Position numbers and translations under genes: made by a program
The notes under the pieces: model-generated
The model's input: the letters and a program-made list of their open reading frames with translations, nothing else
Database searches by the model: none
What the model was told of the DNA's origin: nothing
DNA from: an uncultured Lentisphaerota bacterium
Lineage (GTDB): Bacteria; Verrucomicrobiota; Kiritimatiellia; CAIQIC01
NCBI GenBank assembly: GCA_903896925.1
Contig: CAITZM010000134.1
Location: 62,001-126,000, forward strand
Direction: 5' to 3'
Length of the DNA stretch: 64,000 bases
In this document: positions 17,066 through 31,888 of the stretch, piece after piece
Numbering within the stretch: position 1 is the first letter of the stretch
How the letters are laid out: each line of letters begins with the position of its first letter

Positions 17066-18157
17066 TCACTTCAGATCGAAATAACCGTAGACCGTCAGCG
17101 CGAGCATGCTCAGCAGGACGAACAGCCCGAAGTAGGTGGCGCGCCGCGCGCGCCGGCCGCCGGCGGTCTCCGTGTCATACAGGGGAATCAAGGCCCAGAG
17201 CACCATGCCCGCGGTGAACAGGCCGATGCCGGCGACTTCGCCGGCGACGCCCGGCACGAAGCGGCCGATCACCTTGAGCAGCTCGAACTGGTTCATGAAA
17301 TACCATTCGGGATGGATGCCGATCGGCGCGGGCTTGAGCAGGTCGGCCTGCGGGCCGAGCTGCCAGGGGAAGAAGGCGGCCAGCAGCGCCAGCACGTTGA
17401 CGACGATCAGCCACACGGCGAGGTCCTTGAGCGCGAAGTTCGGGAAGAAGGGGATGGACTTGCGTTGCGCTTCCGGCTTGAGCCGCTCGGAGGGCGGCAC
17501 GGCGTTGCCGTGTTTCTGGACGAGGAACAGGTGGAAGGCCAGCAGGGGGATGAACAGCAGCGGCAGCACGACCACATGGAGGGCGAAGAAACGCTGCACC
17601 GTGAAGTCGTTCACCTCCGGCCCGGCGCGCACGAGGGCGGCAATCACCGGCTCCGCGCCGGGCATGACGCCGGGGATCGAGAGGCCGACCTTCGTGGCGA
17701 AGAAGGAGAGCTCGTCCATCGGCAGCAGGTAGCCGCTGAAGCCGAAGACCATGCACACGCCCAGCAGTGCCAGGCCCGTCCACCAGCCGAACTCGCGCGG
17801 CTTCTGGTAGGCCTTCATGAAGAACACGGAAAACATGTGGATGAACACCGCGGCGACCATCAGGTTGGCCGCCCAGGCGTGGAGCGAGCGGATGAGCCAG
17901 CCGAAGTGGATCTCGTAGGTGATCTCGCGCACCGAGGCGTAGGAGTCCGGGCCAGGCCGGTAGTAGATCATCAGCAGGATGCCGGTGACGACCTGGACGA
18001 GGAAGAGGCACAGCGAGATGCCGCCCCAGTAGTACCAGAAGGTGTGCTTGTGGACCGGCACGGTCTTGGCGCGCGCATGTTCCAGCATCGGCTCGAGGTC
18101 GAGCCGCTCGTTGACCCAGCCGTAGATGGCAGCCCCGATTTTTTTCAGGTCAGGCAC
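17066..18157 (-). CDS. Cytochrome b of a bc-type complex
   Basis: 363 residues. The b-type core has four heme-ligating His, H93/H107 and H194/H209, spaced 14 and 15 apart, the pattern of cytochrome b6 rather than mitochondrial cytochrome b. The Qo-site HPEWYFM motif lies in the C-terminal half near residue 285, so b6-like and subunit-IV-like parts are fused in one chain. Transmembrane protein that takes electrons from quinol and passes them across the membrane. It overlaps the Rieske gene by 8 bases and is followed directly by the bd-like/heme c subunit. Confidence 0.92.
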   Translation of the reverse strand: MPDLKKIGAAIYGWVNERLDLEPMLEHARAKTVPVHKHTFWYYWGGISLCLFLVQVVTGILLMIYYRPGPDSYASVREITYEIHFGWLIRSLHAWAANLMVAAVFIHMFSVFFMKAYQKPREFGWWTGLALLGVCMVFGFSGYLLPMDELSFFATKVGLSIPGVMPGAEPVIAALVRAGPEVNDFTVQRFFALHVVVLPLLFIPLLAFHLFLVQKHGNAVPPSERLKPEAQRKSIPFFPNFALKDLAVWLIVVNVLALLAAFFPWQLGPQADLLKPAPIGIHPEWYFMNQFELLKVIGRFVPGVAGEVAGIGLFTAGMVLWALIPLYDTETAGGRRARRATYFGLFVLLSMLALTVYGYFDLK

Positions 18158-18638
18158 GGGAGATCACCACCTTTCCCGGCAGAATCTGGGCTTTGAAGAC
18201 CAGCAGCGGCTTCGGCGGCGGCCCGGAAATGTTGGCGCCGGTCTTGGGGTTGTACATGCCGCCGTGGCAGGCGCAATAGATCGCCTTGCGATCCTTGTCG
18301 AACTGTACGGTGCAGCCCAGGTGCGTGCAGACCGCGGTGAGCGCGGTCCACGTGTCGTCAGCATGGTGCAACAGCAGCGCCGGCCGGCCGGCAAACTTGA
18401 ACATCAGGGCCGACTCGCGCGGCAGTTTGTCGGCGTCGGCGAGCGTGACTTCCTTGACCGCCGCGAGCGCGGCCGCACGCTCCGCGGGCGTGGCGAGGTA
18501 GCGGAAGAGCGGATAGCCCAGCGCCGCGGCGTAGGCCGCGCCGGCCGCGGCCATGCCGGCCTTGACGAACTTGCGCCGAGAGAGGGGCGGGACGGCTTCG
18601 TCCGGAGGACGGGGCGTGTTGAGGTCAGCCTTGCTCAT
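18150..18638 (-). CDS. Rieske iron-sulfur protein
   Basis: 162 residues. Twin-arginine motif SRRKFVKAG (residues 20-28) followed by a hydrophobic membrane anchor, as usual for Tat-exported Rieske subunits. Cluster-binding boxes C104-T-H106-L-G-C109 and C122-A-C124-H125-G are complete, including both disulfide cysteines. It carries electrons from quinol at the Qo site to the heme c partner on the outer face of the membrane. The gene overlaps the preceding membrane subunit gene by 14 bases and the cytochrome b gene by 8. Confidence 0.95.
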   Translation of the reverse strand: MSKADLNTPRPPDEAVPPLSRRKFVKAGMAAAGAAYAAALGYPLFRYLATPAERAAALAAVKEVTLADADKLPRESALMFKFAGRPALLLHHADDTWTALTAVCTHLGCTVQFDKDRKAIYCACHGGMYNPKTGANISGPPPKPLLVFKAQILPGKVVISRA

Positions 18639-19752
18639 GCGTCACCTCCGTCACCGGTTTCGCGCGCGCCATGACGGCGACGAGCCATCCGATCACCGCC
18701 AGCCCGATCACCAGCAGCACGCCAAAGATGATCAAGACCTGCAGGTTGATTTCGAGCGGCTGATTCCACAAGTTGAAGCCCTTGCCGGTCAGGGTCATGT
18801 CGCGGATGCCGTCACGGAAGATGACGGCGGCCGCATCGGCGAGGATGGCCACCAGCGCCACACCCACGGCGAGCGCGACCGGCAACCGGCTCTTGCGCGC
18901 CAGCGCCAGCAGGCCGAAGACGCCGAGCAGCGCCGCGCACACGAGCCACGCGAGGCCGATCGCCGGATAGAGGGCGTGTTGCGCCACCTGGTGCACCACT
19001 GCGGCGGGCTGCGTGTGCCAGACCCAGAAACCGGTGGCGATCCACAGCGGCGCGCCGACCAGCGCGAGCAGTCCGCCGCGCGCCGCAAAGAAGTCGCGCA
19101 GTTGCACGCTGAAGATCCGCCGCTGGCTGAGCACCACCAGCGCCGAGCCCGCCACCGTCAGGGCGGCGCACACCATGAAGGTCCAGCGCGGCAGCAGCGT
19201 CGGGTCGTGCGGCGGCGCCAACGTGCCGTGCGCGTTGGCGCGGTACATGTCCTGCCAGACCTCCGGACGGAGCATCAGCGTCATGGTGGTCGAATAGATC
19301 TTGGCGATACCGAGCACAATCAGCAGCGAGGCCAGCGCCAGAAACCACCAGGTGCGTCCGTTGGCCAGGCGCCGGGTGGCCGCGTAGAGCATGTAGTACA
19401 TCGCGATCAGCAGGAAGATGACGCTGATCCAGTAGGCGCCGATCAGGATCGTGCTCGTGTAGAGCGCCACGCCGTAGAGCACCTGGGTGAACAGCAGCGG
19501 TGGCACGCCGAGGTTGACCACATAGGTGACGACCACCGGCAGGTAGCCGGCCAACTCGCCCGACGCCGCGCGGCAGTTTTCGTCGCGCCGCAGGCGGCCG
19601 AGCAGGCTCCAGACGAACGCCACCAGCAGCCCGCCGAGCAGCAGCTGGACGGCGACAAAGTGCAGCGAGAGGAGGAGCAGATGCAGTGACTTGAGCAGCC
19701 AGACGGGGGCCGGCAAGGGTATCGGATCCAGCAATGGAAATAGATCAGCCAT
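18625..19752 (-). CDS. Multispanning membrane subunit, bd-like, of the respiratory operon
   Basis: 375 residues, first gene of the operon. About nine predicted membrane segments, starting with a His-rich one (LKSLHLLLLSLHFVAVQLLLG) and continuing with GVPPLLFTQVLYGVALYTST. The arrangement is like the first half of the bd-like 472-residue subunit encoded three genes downstream, but there is no heme c motif. It may bind heme b through its paired His residues and form the second membrane core of the complex. The family is not firmly recognised; the assignment rests on operon context and topology. Confidence 0.6.
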   Translation of the reverse strand: MADLFPLLDPIPLPAPVWLLKSLHLLLLSLHFVAVQLLLGGLLVAFVWSLLGRLRRDENCRAASGELAGYLPVVVTYVVNLGVPPLLFTQVLYGVALYTSTILIGAYWISVIFLLIAMYYMLYAATRRLANGRTWWFLALASLLIVLGIAKIYSTTMTLMLRPEVWQDMYRANAHGTLAPPHDPTLLPRWTFMVCAALTVAGSALVVLSQRRIFSVQLRDFFAARGGLLALVGAPLWIATGFWVWHTQPAAVVHQVAQHALYPAIGLAWLVCAALLGVFGLLALARKSRLPVALAVGVALVAILADAAAVIFRDGIRDMTLTGKGFNLWNQPLEINLQVLIIFGVLLVIGLAVIGWLVAVMARAKPVTEVTHEQG

Positions 19753-19769
19753 AAAAACGGTGCGCGAAA

Positions 19770-20768
19770 CTAGGGTACAGTCAGCGCGTTGTCAAGTTGA
19801 CGGCCTGCTTTTTTTAATTTTCCGCCCCAGGGAAGCCCGGCCTGTTTCCCCGGCCGGGAGCCGGGGAAGAGATCGTCGAGGAAATATTCCACCACCGTGG
19901 CGCCTTCCGGCGGCGAGATCGCCAGGTCGGGACTGACCTCGATGATCCAGAATTTTCCGCGCCGCGCATCCACCAGAAAGTCGATGCCGACCATCGGCAG
20001 GCCGTACAGCCGGGCGACGCGCTGCGCCACGCGGCGGAGTGACGGCGTGACCTCGGCGGTGATGACCGCGGCGTCGCCGCCGGTGTGATAGTTTGAGGTC
20101 AGCCGCACCTGGACGCGCACTCCGGCGGACGGCACCTCGGCGAGGTCGTGCCCCAGCCGCGCGAGTTGACGGCGCGTCTCGGTGTCGAGCGGGATGCGGT
20201 GGCTGGAATCTGCGGCGCACGCGCGGCGGTTCTGGCGGCGGATGAGCTGGGCCAGGGTGCGCCGGCCGTCGCCGGTGACCGTCGCCGGCGTCCGCCGGAT
20301 CGCCGCGACATACTTTCCTCCGACGAGGATCAACCGCTGGTCCTCGCCGCTGACGCACTGTTCGAGCACGACCTCGTCCTCGAAGGTCTGTGCGCGGCGC
20401 ACGGCGGCGCGCAGTTCGGCCGGCGTCCGCACATCCACGGCGACGCCGCGCCCGCCCCACTGCATGCAGGGTTTCACGACGATGTGCCGGTGTCGCGCCA
20501 GGAATTTTTCCGCCGCGGCCCACGTGCTGAACTTGAGCTGGGCGGGCACCGGGAAGCCGTGCCGGCGCAGGAACTGGTTGGCGGCGTGCTTGTGGTTGGC
20601 GAGGAAGAACGTCGCGGCGCCGACGCGGTCGGTCAGCGCGTTGAAACAGCGGACGGCGGCACGGCCGCGGCGGAGTTCGAAAACCGGCTGGCTCGGGTCG
20701 AGCACGGTGACGCGCAAGCCGCGCGCGCGGGCGGCACGGGTGATCGTGGTGGTGTAGACCGAGTTCAT
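19770..20768 (-). CDS. ATP-grasp ligase (RimK/cyanophycin-synthetase-like)
   Basis: 332 residues from the ATG at 20768; the longer open frame upstream only runs antisense-like through the FHA gene. ATP-grasp features: an N-terminal domain ending in FFLANHKHAANQFLRRHGFP, the ATP-binding strand HIVVKPCMQWGGRGV, and FEDEVVLEQCVSGEDQRLILVGG, as in the GshF/CphA group. The usual metal-binding E-x-N near the C-terminus reads IIEVSPDL, Ser instead of Asn. It would join an amino group to a carboxylate with ATP, for example adding an amino acid to a peptide or acid; the substrate is unknown. The FHA-domain gene lies 16 bases upstream, suggesting co-transcription. Confidence 0.75.
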   Translation of the reverse strand: MNSVYTTTITRAARARGLRVTVLDPSQPVFELRRGRAAVRCFNALTDRVGAATFFLANHKHAANQFLRRHGFPVPAQLKFSTWAAAEKFLARHRHIVVKPCMQWGGRGVAVDVRTPAELRAAVRRAQTFEDEVVLEQCVSGEDQRLILVGGKYVAAIRRTPATVTGDGRRTLAQLIRRQNRRACAADSSHRIPLDTETRRQLARLGHDLAEVPSAGVRVQVRLTSNYHTGGDAAVITAEVTPSLRRVAQRVARLYGLPMVGIDFLVDARRGKFWIIEVSPDLAISPPEGATVVEYFLDDLFPGSRPGKQAGLPWGGKLKKAGRQLDNALTVP

Positions 20769-20784
20769 GCGCGGAGGCGCCGGG

Positions 20785-21237
20785 TCACTTGCCGGCGCCG
20801 GGCTTCTTGAAGCGCTCGGTCTTGGGCTTGTGCTCGGAGGGCGCCAGCGGCTGGCCCATGTCGTTGACGATCTCGCGGAGGATCGTGCTGTAGCCCTTGC
20901 CGGCGGTGAACTCCTGCTCGGTCTGGTGGAAGATCGTCTCGGTGCCGGGCCGGACATCGCTCTCGAAGTTGAACACGACCGAGCCGACGCGGATGCGGTC
21001 GCCGGCCTTGAGCTTGACCACATCCACCGGTTCCTCGTTGACGAAGGTGCCGTTGCGGCTCTTGAGGTCCTTGAGGAAATAGGCGCCGTCCCAGAGCCGG
21101 ATGCCGCAGTGGATGCGGGAAACTTTTTCGTCGCTGATGACGACATCGGCCTCGTGGCCCCGGCCCAGGGCGATGGGCTGATCGGTGAGCTTCAGGACCG
21201 CCATGGTGCCGTCAGGTCGCGGAAAGGTCAGTTTCAT
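20785..21237 (-). CDS. FHA domain protein
   Basis: 150 residues starting at MKLTFPRP (21237), which has GAGG nine bases upstream; the ATG at 21246 would have the GAGG abutting it. The forkhead-associated domain (about 1-100) has the phosphothreonine-binding residues: GRGHEADVVISD, SRIHCGI and SRNGTFVN. The tail ends in a basic, flexible KTERFKKPGAGK. It binds phosphothreonine peptides, so a Ser/Thr kinase is expected elsewhere in the genome. It is paired with the ATP-grasp gene. Confidence 0.88.
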   Translation of the reverse strand: MKLTFPRPDGTMAVLKLTDQPIALGRGHEADVVISDEKVSRIHCGIRLWDGAYFLKDLKSRNGTFVNEEPVDVVKLKAGDRIRVGSVVFNFESDVRPGTETIFHQTEQEFTAGKGYSTILREIVNDMGQPLAPSEHKPKTERFKKPGAGK

Positions 21238-21309
21238 ATAAGCCATCCTCGAAAAAACCAGCCGACGCACTCTAGCCAGCGCCTCCGCCGAAATCAAGCG
21301 TGCAAACGA

Positions 21310-21693
21310 TCAGACCTCCTGGCGGAGTGTCGTCAGGAGCTCTTCCAGGGCTGGCAGAAAGGCGGGAAGTTGTTCATAGACCACAAGGGCATCCTGATAT
21401 TTACAGGTGTGCGACATCCGGTTGCGTGCGTCGAGCATTTCCAGCCAGAGCAACTCGGCGGAGATCCAGCCGGAAGCAAAGGCCTGGCGCAAACAGGCGC
21501 GCGGTGAGGTCAGCTCGTTCAGGCCCTGCTGCTCGCCGACGGCTTTGATGGTTTTCCACGCCAATTCGAAACAGAACTCAAAATATTGGATGCACCCGGC
21601 ACGGTCGAGATCATCCTGGGCCGGTGAGGCGAGCGCTTCGCGCAGTCGTGCGAGCGCCTGGGCATAGTCTTCAAGCAACTGCGAGGGGGTCAT
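21310..21693 (-). CDS. HI0074/HepT-like nucleotidyltransferase partner
   Basis: 127 residues from the ATG at 21693. All-helical protein with FEFCFELAWKTIKAV and the conserved RNRMSHT segment, typical of the nucleotidyltransferase substrate-binding family and related to HepT toxins. The HepT RX4HXY triad is not complete: R and H are present, but Tyr is four residues after His. It overlaps the MNT gene upstream by 23 bases, the normal arrangement of these two-gene modules. The role is either an antitoxin-regulated ribonuclease pair or a housekeeping nucleotidyltransferase complex. Confidence 0.8.
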   Translation of the reverse strand: MTPSQLLEDYAQALARLREALASPAQDDLDRAGCIQYFEFCFELAWKTIKAVGEQQGLNELTSPRACLRQAFASGWISAELLWLEMLDARNRMSHTCKYQDALVVYEQLPAFLPALEELLTTLRQEV

Positions 21694-21994
21694 GATACAA
21701 CTCCAGTTGATGCGCCAAGGCCGTGTGACGGAAGGTTTCCGACACGCGTTGCAAATCCAGCCAGTCAATGCGGTAGAGTGTGGGTAGTGCCTCCAGGCGG
21801 TCGCCGATCGCAAAGAACGTGCCCAGTGGCAGCGGGTCTGCGCCATCCACGCCCACATCAAAGTCGGAGCGAGCCCGCGCCGTTCCGGCGGCACGCGAAC
21901 CGAACAGGATTACCCGGTGTCCGTGCAGTTGGTCGGCAAAGCCCGCCAGTGTCTGGCGGATCGCCTGCAAAATTTCTGTTTCCCGATCGCTCAT
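21671..21994 (-). CDS. Minimal nucleotidyltransferase (MNT)
   Basis: 107 residues from the ATG at 21994. The signature GSRAAGTARARSDFDVGV shows the G-S and D-x-D of the polymerase-beta nucleotidyltransferase fold. In MntA-HepT modules this protein AMPylates and silences the HepT-like partner; here the partner gene directly overlaps downstream. No clear ribosome binding site is visible, and the gene lies 29 bases after the UDP-glucuronate decarboxylase-type gene, so it may be read from that transcript. Confidence 0.82.
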   Translation of the reverse strand: MSDRETEILQAIRQTLAGFADQLHGHRVILFGSRAAGTARARSDFDVGVDGADPLPLGTFFAIGDRLEALPTLYRIDWLDLQRVSETFRHTALAHQLELYHDPLAVA

Positions 21995-22023
21995 GTGGGC
22001 CACACGTCAGCAACGTACGCCTT

Positions 22024-22986
<963 letters not shown>

Positions 22987-23073
22987 GGTAATATTCTCCG
23001 CCGGCAGGATGGCAAAAACCGCGACCGAACGCGACGAAAAAGACCGGCGTTCCCGTTGCCCAATCCGGGGAAC

Positions 23074-26000
23074 TCACGCCGGGGGCAGGGGGCGGGCGTC
23101 GAGGATGGCGTGGATGGTCTGCAGCAGTTCGGCGGCGGGGTAGGGCTTTTGCAGGAAGGGGAACTTCTTCTCGGCGATGATGTGCCAGCGCGAGCGTTCG
23201 TCGGTGTAGCCGCTGCACAGGAGCACGGCGAGGCCGGGCTTCTGCCGCAGGAACTGTTCGACGGTCGTGATGCCGTTCTGGTCGGGCAGGACCACATCGC
23301 TGAAGACGAGATCGAAGCGGCCTTGCTCCCGGGCAAACAGGGCCTGGCCCTCGGCGGCGGTGCCGGCGGCCTGCACGCTATAGCCGGCGGTCTGCAGGGC
23401 GCGCAGGGAGAGGCCGCGGATTTCGGGCTCGTCCTCGATCAGCAGGATGCGCTCGCCGTGGCCGCGGGGCGGCGCGGCGCGGGGCGCGGCGGGCTCCGCG
23501 ACGTCCTCGGCGCCGGCGTAGGCGGGCAGGTAGAGCTTGAAGGCCGTGCCGTGGCCCAGCTCGCTGAAGACATTGACCCAGCCGTTGTGTTGCTGGGCGA
23601 TGCCGTAGATCACCGAGAGGCCGAGGCCCGTGCCCTTGCCCGGACCCTTGGTGCTGAAGAACGGCTCGAAGATGTGCGGCAGCACGTCGGGCGCGATGCC
23701 GGTGCCGGTGTCGGCCAAGGAGAGGCGGACGAACTGGCCGGGGCGCCCGTCGGCGATGAAACGAACGTCCTCCGGGGTCAGCGTCACCCGGGCGGTGGTG
23801 AGCGTGATCCGGCCCCCGTGCGGCATGGCGTCGCGCGCGTTGAGGGCGAGGTTCATGATGATCTGCTCGATCTGCCCGGCGTCGGCTTTGATGCGCGGGA
23901 GGTCGGCGGCCAGCTCGGTCGCCAGCCGGATGTCCTCGCCCAGCAGGCGGTGCAGCATCTTGTGCATGTTGCTGACCACGCTGTTGAGGTCGAGCACGGT
24001 GGGTGTGATCATCTGGCGGCGGCTGAAGGCGAGCAGCTGGCGGGTCAGCCCGGCCGCGCGTTCGGCCGCCTTCTGGATCTCCAGCAGATCGCCGTGGTGC
24101 CGCGTCGCCGGCGGTGTATCCGCGAGCAGGATGTCTGTGAAGCCGAAGATGGACTGCAGGATGTTGTTGAAGTCGTGCGCCACGCCGCCGGCGAGCTGGC
24201 CCACCGCCTCCATCTTCTGGGCCTGCTGCACCTGCGCCTCCAGCCGCTTGCGCTCGGTGACATTGCGCAGCACGCCCTCGGTGGCCACCAGCCGGTCGCC
24301 GTCATAGACGGCAATCCAGTGGTCCTCCAGGCATTTGAGCGACCCGTCCTTGCAGCGCCACCAGGTTTCCCAGCGGTCGGCCTGGCTGACCGGCTGGAAC
24401 GCTTGCAAGGCGTCCATGAACCGCTCTTGCTCGGTGAACTTTCCATCCTGGATCACCTGGGCGAGGAACGCCCGGCGTCCGCCCATCCGTTGGACATCGG
24501 CGAGCGCATAGCCCAGCAGCAGCTCGAACGCCGGGCTGAGGTAGAGGAACTCGCGCGTGACGGCGTCCACGCTGTAGAGCACGTCGTCGATGTTGGCGGC
24601 GATGCGATGGAACTTTTCCTCGCTCGCGATCAGGGCCTGCTCGGCCTGCTTGCGCTCGGTGATGTCCACGGCCACGCCCATGATCGCGCGCTCCGTGGCG
24701 CCCGGCGGCACGAACGCCATCTTCGTCGTCTGCAGCCAGTGCACGCTCCCGTCCGCGAAGGTGATCGGTTCCGCCGGGATGAACTTGGTCTGTCCGCTGG
24801 CGATCACCTCCTGGTCGTCCCTGAGGAAGGCGGCGGTCTGTTCCTGGTTGCGGGAGAATTCCAGCTCGAGATGGCCGACCAGTTCCTGCGGCTCCTTGCC
24901 ATAGCAGACCGAGCCGGCGCGGTTGACGAAGAGGTAGCGGCCCTCGCGGTCCTTGGCGAAGATGTGGTGCGGCACCAGGTCGATGACCTCGCGCAGCAGG
25001 CGCTCGTTTTCGCGTAGCGCCTGATCGGTCTTGCGGCGTTCGGTGATATCGCGGCAGATCGCGACCAGACCGGTGATCTTCCCCGTGTGGTCGCGCAAGG
25101 GCATCTTGATCGTCAAAAACCACCGCCGCGCGCCGGCGTGGTCCTGCACCAGTTCCTCGCGATTGATGACCGCCTGGCCCGTGCGCATAACGCGCAGATC
25201 GTCCTCATAATAACCGCGGGCCAGTTCCTCCGGGTGCAGATCCAGTACCGTCTTGCCCGCCAGCGCTGCCTCGTCGGGTACACCCATCAACGCTACGTGG
25301 GCGGTGTTGCTGATGATGAACCGCGCAGCCATGTCCTTGGTGAAGATCAGGTCCGGCAGGCTGTTGATCAGCGTCCGCAGCAACTGGCGTTCCTCGTCCA
25401 GCGCCTCCTCCGCCCGTTTGCGTTCGGTGATGTCGTGCGACCAGATCACCAGTTGCTGCATCCGGCCGTCTGCGCCGAGGATCGGCTTGCTGCGCGACTC
25501 GATCCACAGCCAGGTCCCGTTCCGGCAACGGATGCGATGCTCCAGCAGGGTCGTCTGTCCCGCCCGGTTCGCCGCCCGCGCCTGCTGGATTGCCGGCACG
25601 TCCTCCGGATGCAAGCGCGCATCCCACGGGCTGTTTTGCAGCTCCTCCGGTGTCCAGCCGGTCCTGCGGTAATACGAGGGACTGATGAAGAGCCGGCGCT
25701 CCTGCGCGTCGTGGACCGACACGAAATCCTCGGTATGCTCCGCCAGCAGGCGGTAGTGCGCCTCGCTCTCGCGCAGCGCGGCCGCCGCCTGCTCCTGCCC
25801 GGCCACGGTCTTCTCCAGCCGCCGGCGCACCCGGTGTAGCGCTTCGACCAATACCAGCACGGTCAGGTTCGTCACGACGAACATGGCCATCATGATGGCA
25901 TCAGAAGTGGCCAGGGACCCGAAATGGAAGCCGGACGGAAGGAAAAAGATGACACTCAACGTAACCATGACCGCCGACAGCAATCCCGGCCCCAGTCCGC

Positions 26001-26184
26001 CAAAATAGGCGCACAGCAGGACAGGCAGTGTGAATAAATTCAGCATCAACCGGCTGCCGCATACCGGAGCGAGCGCCAGACGCACCGCGAATGTCGCCGC
26101 CACCATGGCTGTCGCGAAGACATAAGGCCACAGCCGCCGTCCAAGCTGGCGCTGCTGACCGAGTTCTGTTCCGGGCGATGCCAT
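23074..26184 (-). CDS. Hybrid sensor histidine kinase with four PAS domains
   Basis: 1036 residues from the ATG at 26184 (GAGG six bases ahead; an ATG at 26205 is also possible). Order: N-terminal membrane segments of DUF4118 type (about 15-115), four PAS/PAC units each ending in an ITERK-like motif (about 130-655), HisKA with H670 (GGVAHDFNNILQ), HATPase_c (NLALNARDAMPHGG, GTGIAPD, GTGLGLS) and a C-terminal receiver with acceptor D963 (LVFSDVVLPDQNG). It senses a signal at the membrane and through PAS ligands, autophosphorylates on His and passes phosphate to its own receiver and probably a phosphotransfer protein. No response regulator gene is adjacent. Confidence 0.93.
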   Translation of the reverse strand: MASPGTELGQQRQLGRRLWPYVFATAMVAATFAVRLALAPVCGSRLMLNLFTLPVLLCAYFGGLGPGLLSAVMVTLSVIFFLPSGFHFGSLATSDAIMMAMFVVTNLTVLVLVEALHRVRRRLEKTVAGQEQAAAALRESEAHYRLLAEHTEDFVSVHDAQERRLFISPSYYRRTGWTPEELQNSPWDARLHPEDVPAIQQARAANRAGQTTLLEHRIRCRNGTWLWIESRSKPILGADGRMQQLVIWSHDITERKRAEEALDEERQLLRTLINSLPDLIFTKDMAARFIISNTAHVALMGVPDEAALAGKTVLDLHPEELARGYYEDDLRVMRTGQAVINREELVQDHAGARRWFLTIKMPLRDHTGKITGLVAICRDITERRKTDQALRENERLLREVIDLVPHHIFAKDREGRYLFVNRAGSVCYGKEPQELVGHLELEFSRNQEQTAAFLRDDQEVIASGQTKFIPAEPITFADGSVHWLQTTKMAFVPPGATERAIMGVAVDITERKQAEQALIASEEKFHRIAANIDDVLYSVDAVTREFLYLSPAFELLLGYALADVQRMGGRRAFLAQVIQDGKFTEQERFMDALQAFQPVSQADRWETWWRCKDGSLKCLEDHWIAVYDGDRLVATEGVLRNVTERKRLEAQVQQAQKMEAVGQLAGGVAHDFNNILQSIFGFTDILLADTPPATRHHGDLLEIQKAAERAAGLTRQLLAFSRRQMITPTVLDLNSVVSNMHKMLHRLLGEDIRLATELAADLPRIKADAGQIEQIIMNLALNARDAMPHGGRITLTTARVTLTPEDVRFIADGRPGQFVRLSLADTGTGIAPDVLPHIFEPFFSTKGPGKGTGLGLSVIYGIAQQHNGWVNVFSELGHGTAFKLYLPAYAGAEDVAEPAAPRAAPPRGHGERILLIEDEPEIRGLSLRALQTAGYSVQAAGTAAEGQALFAREQGRFDLVFSDVVLPDQNGITTVEQFLRQKPGLAVLLCSGYTDERSRWHIIAEKKFPFLQKPYPAAELLQTIHAILDARPLPPA

Positions 26185-26455
26185 AAAAAACCTCAAGTCC
26201 AACATCACCCCTCGCGGAACTTTACTCGCCCACTGGCTCCGGTACAAGGCCGGGGAAAAAGCCACGTCCGGTTGGCGGAGCCCGTCCGCGGTGTCGCTTT
26301 ATGTCGTGCACAGCTCGCGCGGCCGGATCCGGGTGGTGTGTCGGTCCCGGGAATCAAGGCGACGGATGAGGCGGGACTCGGGCGGTGACGGTGGTCCCTG
26401 GTATCCGGTGCGGTGCGGCTGCCTCCCAGACCCGCCCTGTCAGTTGCCAACCTGG

Positions 26456-26498
26456 CCAAGGCTTGGAGCCGCCGGCAGGGCCGGCTTCCAAGCCTTGG
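26456..26498 (-). terminator. Large hairpin after gyrA
   Basis: CCAAGGCTTGGA-GCCG (26456-26471) pairs with CGGCTTCCAAGCCTTGG (26482-26498) with a single bulge. It lies 12 bases beyond the gyrA stop on the minus strand; no T-run follows. It belongs to the same CCAAG/CTTGG palindrome family as other intergenic copies. Confidence 0.5.
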
Positions 26499-26510
26499 CA
26501 GGTGCGCCGC

Positions 26511-28994
<2,484 letters not shown>

Positions 28995-29091
28995 GCTCTC
29001 TCCAAAATATTTAGGAAGTTAAGCCGCCGGCTGCATGGATTGCGCGGATGTTCGCATTCTGACAATCGGTGTCATCTGTGAAATCTGTGGA

Positions 29092-31599
<2,508 letters not shown>

Positions 31600-31700
31600 C
31601 TATGTCTCCCGAATTGTGGCGCTTCTTGTACCAAAAACCGGGCCGGAACACAACCCGGAAGGCCGTTTTTCTTGTGTTGTAATGCACTCATGTAAAACAA

Positions 31701-31729
31701 CTTAAATTTCAGCCAAAAACTATTTTCAA
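31701..31729 (-). promoter_or_regulatory. Candidate promoter for gyrB
   Basis: On the minus strand TTGAAA (31729-31724) and TTTAAG (31706-31701) are 17 bases apart, five and four matches to the sigma-70 boxes, in an A/T-rich island about 110 bases before gyrB. Confidence 0.3.
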
Positions 31730-31888
31730 GGCCTGTCGGAATCCGCCTTATTTCTCCGCCTAAAGCGGATGGACGGACCCCTCCTGCGGCCCCATATATT
31801 GTGGTGCCAGCGCATGTCCGCCACAAATCCGTCGGACGGGTTTTCTGCATGCTGTTGCGTCGGTTTTTTTCGGGTTATAGTGCGCGAC

